From NCBI GenBank assembly GCA_030690855.1, contig JAUYFR010000320.1, positions 1 through 5,754 of the forward strand: a DNA stretch of 5,754 nt. The letters are read 5' to 3'. The notes under the pieces were generated by a model. It searched no databases and was not told the DNA's origin. It saw nothing but the letters and a program-made list of their open reading frames with translations. Positions 4,872 through 5,754 of this stretch are shown here, piece after piece. The position numbers and the translations under genes were made by a program. Numbering within the stretch: the first letter of the stretch is position 1; every line of letters starts with the position of its first letter. This DNA is from Gallionellaceae bacterium. Its GTDB lineage: Bacteria > Pseudomonadota > Gammaproteobacteria > Burkholderiales > Gallionellaceae.

Positions 4872-5754
4872 TTGTCCCTGTTTCGACTTTTTCTCATTGC
4901 GCTTTTGTTTGGTTTGATGCCGCTGGCATCTCAGGCCGAGCCGTTGCGGGTGACGATTTTGTTGTCGGAAGAGGGGGCTGTGTATCGTGCATTCGCAGAG
5001 TTCTTTGCGGTAGAGGCGGCGCGGCAAAATACGGGTTTTAAGATCACGCAAGCAAATGTGTTATCGCCAGAAACTGATTTTGTAGTGGCGGTCGGGGCCA
5101 AGTCTGTCGCGGTTGCGGCGAATAGCCGTGCTCCAATATTGGCGGTGCTGGTTTCTAAAGCGGGATTTGAAAAATCGCTTCATGAGGTTGCGGTACAGCG
5201 AGACAAAAAGACAATCTCTGCGATCTATATTGATCAGCCGATTAAACGTCAACTTGGTTTTATTGCCGCCGCGCTACCTGAAGTTAAAAAAATTGGTGTG
5301 ATGTTTTCTGCGGTGTCATCCGATATTGTTAACCTGCGCAAAGCCGTTGTCGGTACGCGCTTTTCATTAATAGAAAGCCAGCTTGCTTCGAGTGAGGCGC
5401 TTCATCGCCAATTATCTTGGCTGCTTGATGAGAGCGAAGTGCTTCTCGTGACGCCAGATGCGCAAGTCTATAACCCAACCACGCTCAGAAATATTTTGAT
5501 CGATTCGTATCAGCATAACGTACCGATGGTGGGCATCTCCCCCTCGTACGTAAGGGCGGGCGCTTTAGGCGCTGTATTTACCACCCCTGAGCAATTTGCC
5601 CTGCAAGCCGTTTCAATAGTCCGCCATTTCTCCGTAGAAGGACACCTTGTTGCGCCTCAGTATCCCACTCAGTTTGAGCTGATGTTTAATACTCAGGTGG
5701 CTCGATCAATGAATATTCGGCTCAAGGAAAATTCAGAAATAGTCAATAAAATCA
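4872..5754 (+). CDS. ABC-type substrate-binding-like periplasmic protein (ABC_sub_bind type), 3' truncated by window
   Basis: An open frame of 294 codons runs off the right edge. The frame opens after TAG at 4863-4865. TTG at 4872 is preferred because it has AGG at 4864-4866 at suitable spacing and keeps the whole signal peptide (MSLFRLFLIALLFGL ... ASQA, cleavage after A22). The first in-frame ATG, at 4917, would remove it. There is no lipobox, so a soluble periplasmic protein is expected. The mature part has the two-lobed Rossmann pattern of the ABC_sub_bind (PF04392/COG2984-like) family: LRVTILLSEEG (25-35), DFVVAVGAKS, then IYIDQPIKRQL (about 118-128), KKIGVMFS, EVLLVTPDAQVYN, VPMVGISPSYVRAGAL (Y226 to G230 in the middle), TTPEQF, and near the end PQYPTQFELMFN and VARSMNIRL. 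Nearly the complete domain is present. The ligand is unknown. Its place 16 nt behind a TonB receptor suggests it receives the imported compound or senses it. Confidence 0.85.
   Translation, partial: MSLFRLFLIALLFGLMPLASQAEPLRVTILLSEEGAVYRAFAEFFAVEAARQNTGFKITQANVLSPETDFVVAVGAKSVAVAANSRAPILAVLVSKAGFEKSLHEVAVQRDKKTISAIYIDQPIKRQLGFIAAALPEVKKIGVMFSAVSSDIVNLRKAVVGTRFSLIESQLASSEALHRQLSWLLDESEVLLVTPDAQVYNPTTLRNILIDSYQHNVPMVGISPSYVRAGALGAVFTTPEQFALQAVSIVRHFSVEGHLVAPQYPTQFELMFNTQVARSMNIRLKENSEIVNKI

Overview
The window looks like chromosome from a proteobacterium, most likely beta- or gammaproteobacterial. The evidence is the Pcm-NlpD gene pair, a TonB-dependent outer-membrane receptor, a LytM-type envelope lipoprotein, and GC-rich palindromic repeats in the spacers. 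Base composition looks moderate by eye; I could not compute it. All recognisable genes are on the + strand. I cannot name the genus.

Left part (1-1211): the 3' half of pcm (protein-L-isoaspartate O-methyltransferase) overlaps by 4 nt an nlpD-like lipoprotein gene (lipobox, LysM, degenerate LytM/M23 domain). This matches the end of the classical surE-pcm-nlpD-rpoS cluster. The pcm frame carries an in-frame TAA at 46-48, so it is probably a pseudogene or contains a sequence error. rpoS does not follow nlpD.

Middle part (1212-2227): a GC-rich imperfect palindrome of about 115-135 bp fills the spacer. Its right arm supplies the ribosome binding site of the next gene, a radical SAM protein resembling the COG0731 group and of unknown function.

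Spacer 2228-2707: a second, unrelated palindromic repeat (15-bp perfect terminal arms, 2431-2566) lies here, followed by an operator-like cluster of short dyads just before the next gene. The two palindromes share one 20-nt sequence (19/20 identical), as if the same small cassette sits in both.

Right part (2708-5754): a complete TonB-dependent receptor (715 aa) is followed after 16 nt by a secreted ABC-type substrate-binding-like protein that starts at TTG and runs off the window. No ABC permease or ATPase gene is visible. The pair probably forms an operon for outer-membrane capture and periplasmic binding of an unknown ligand, for import or sensing. Nothing here is a demonstrated new system. 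The most unusual observations are the shared cassette, the repeat-borne ribosome binding site, the broken pcm and the receptor/binding-protein pair.
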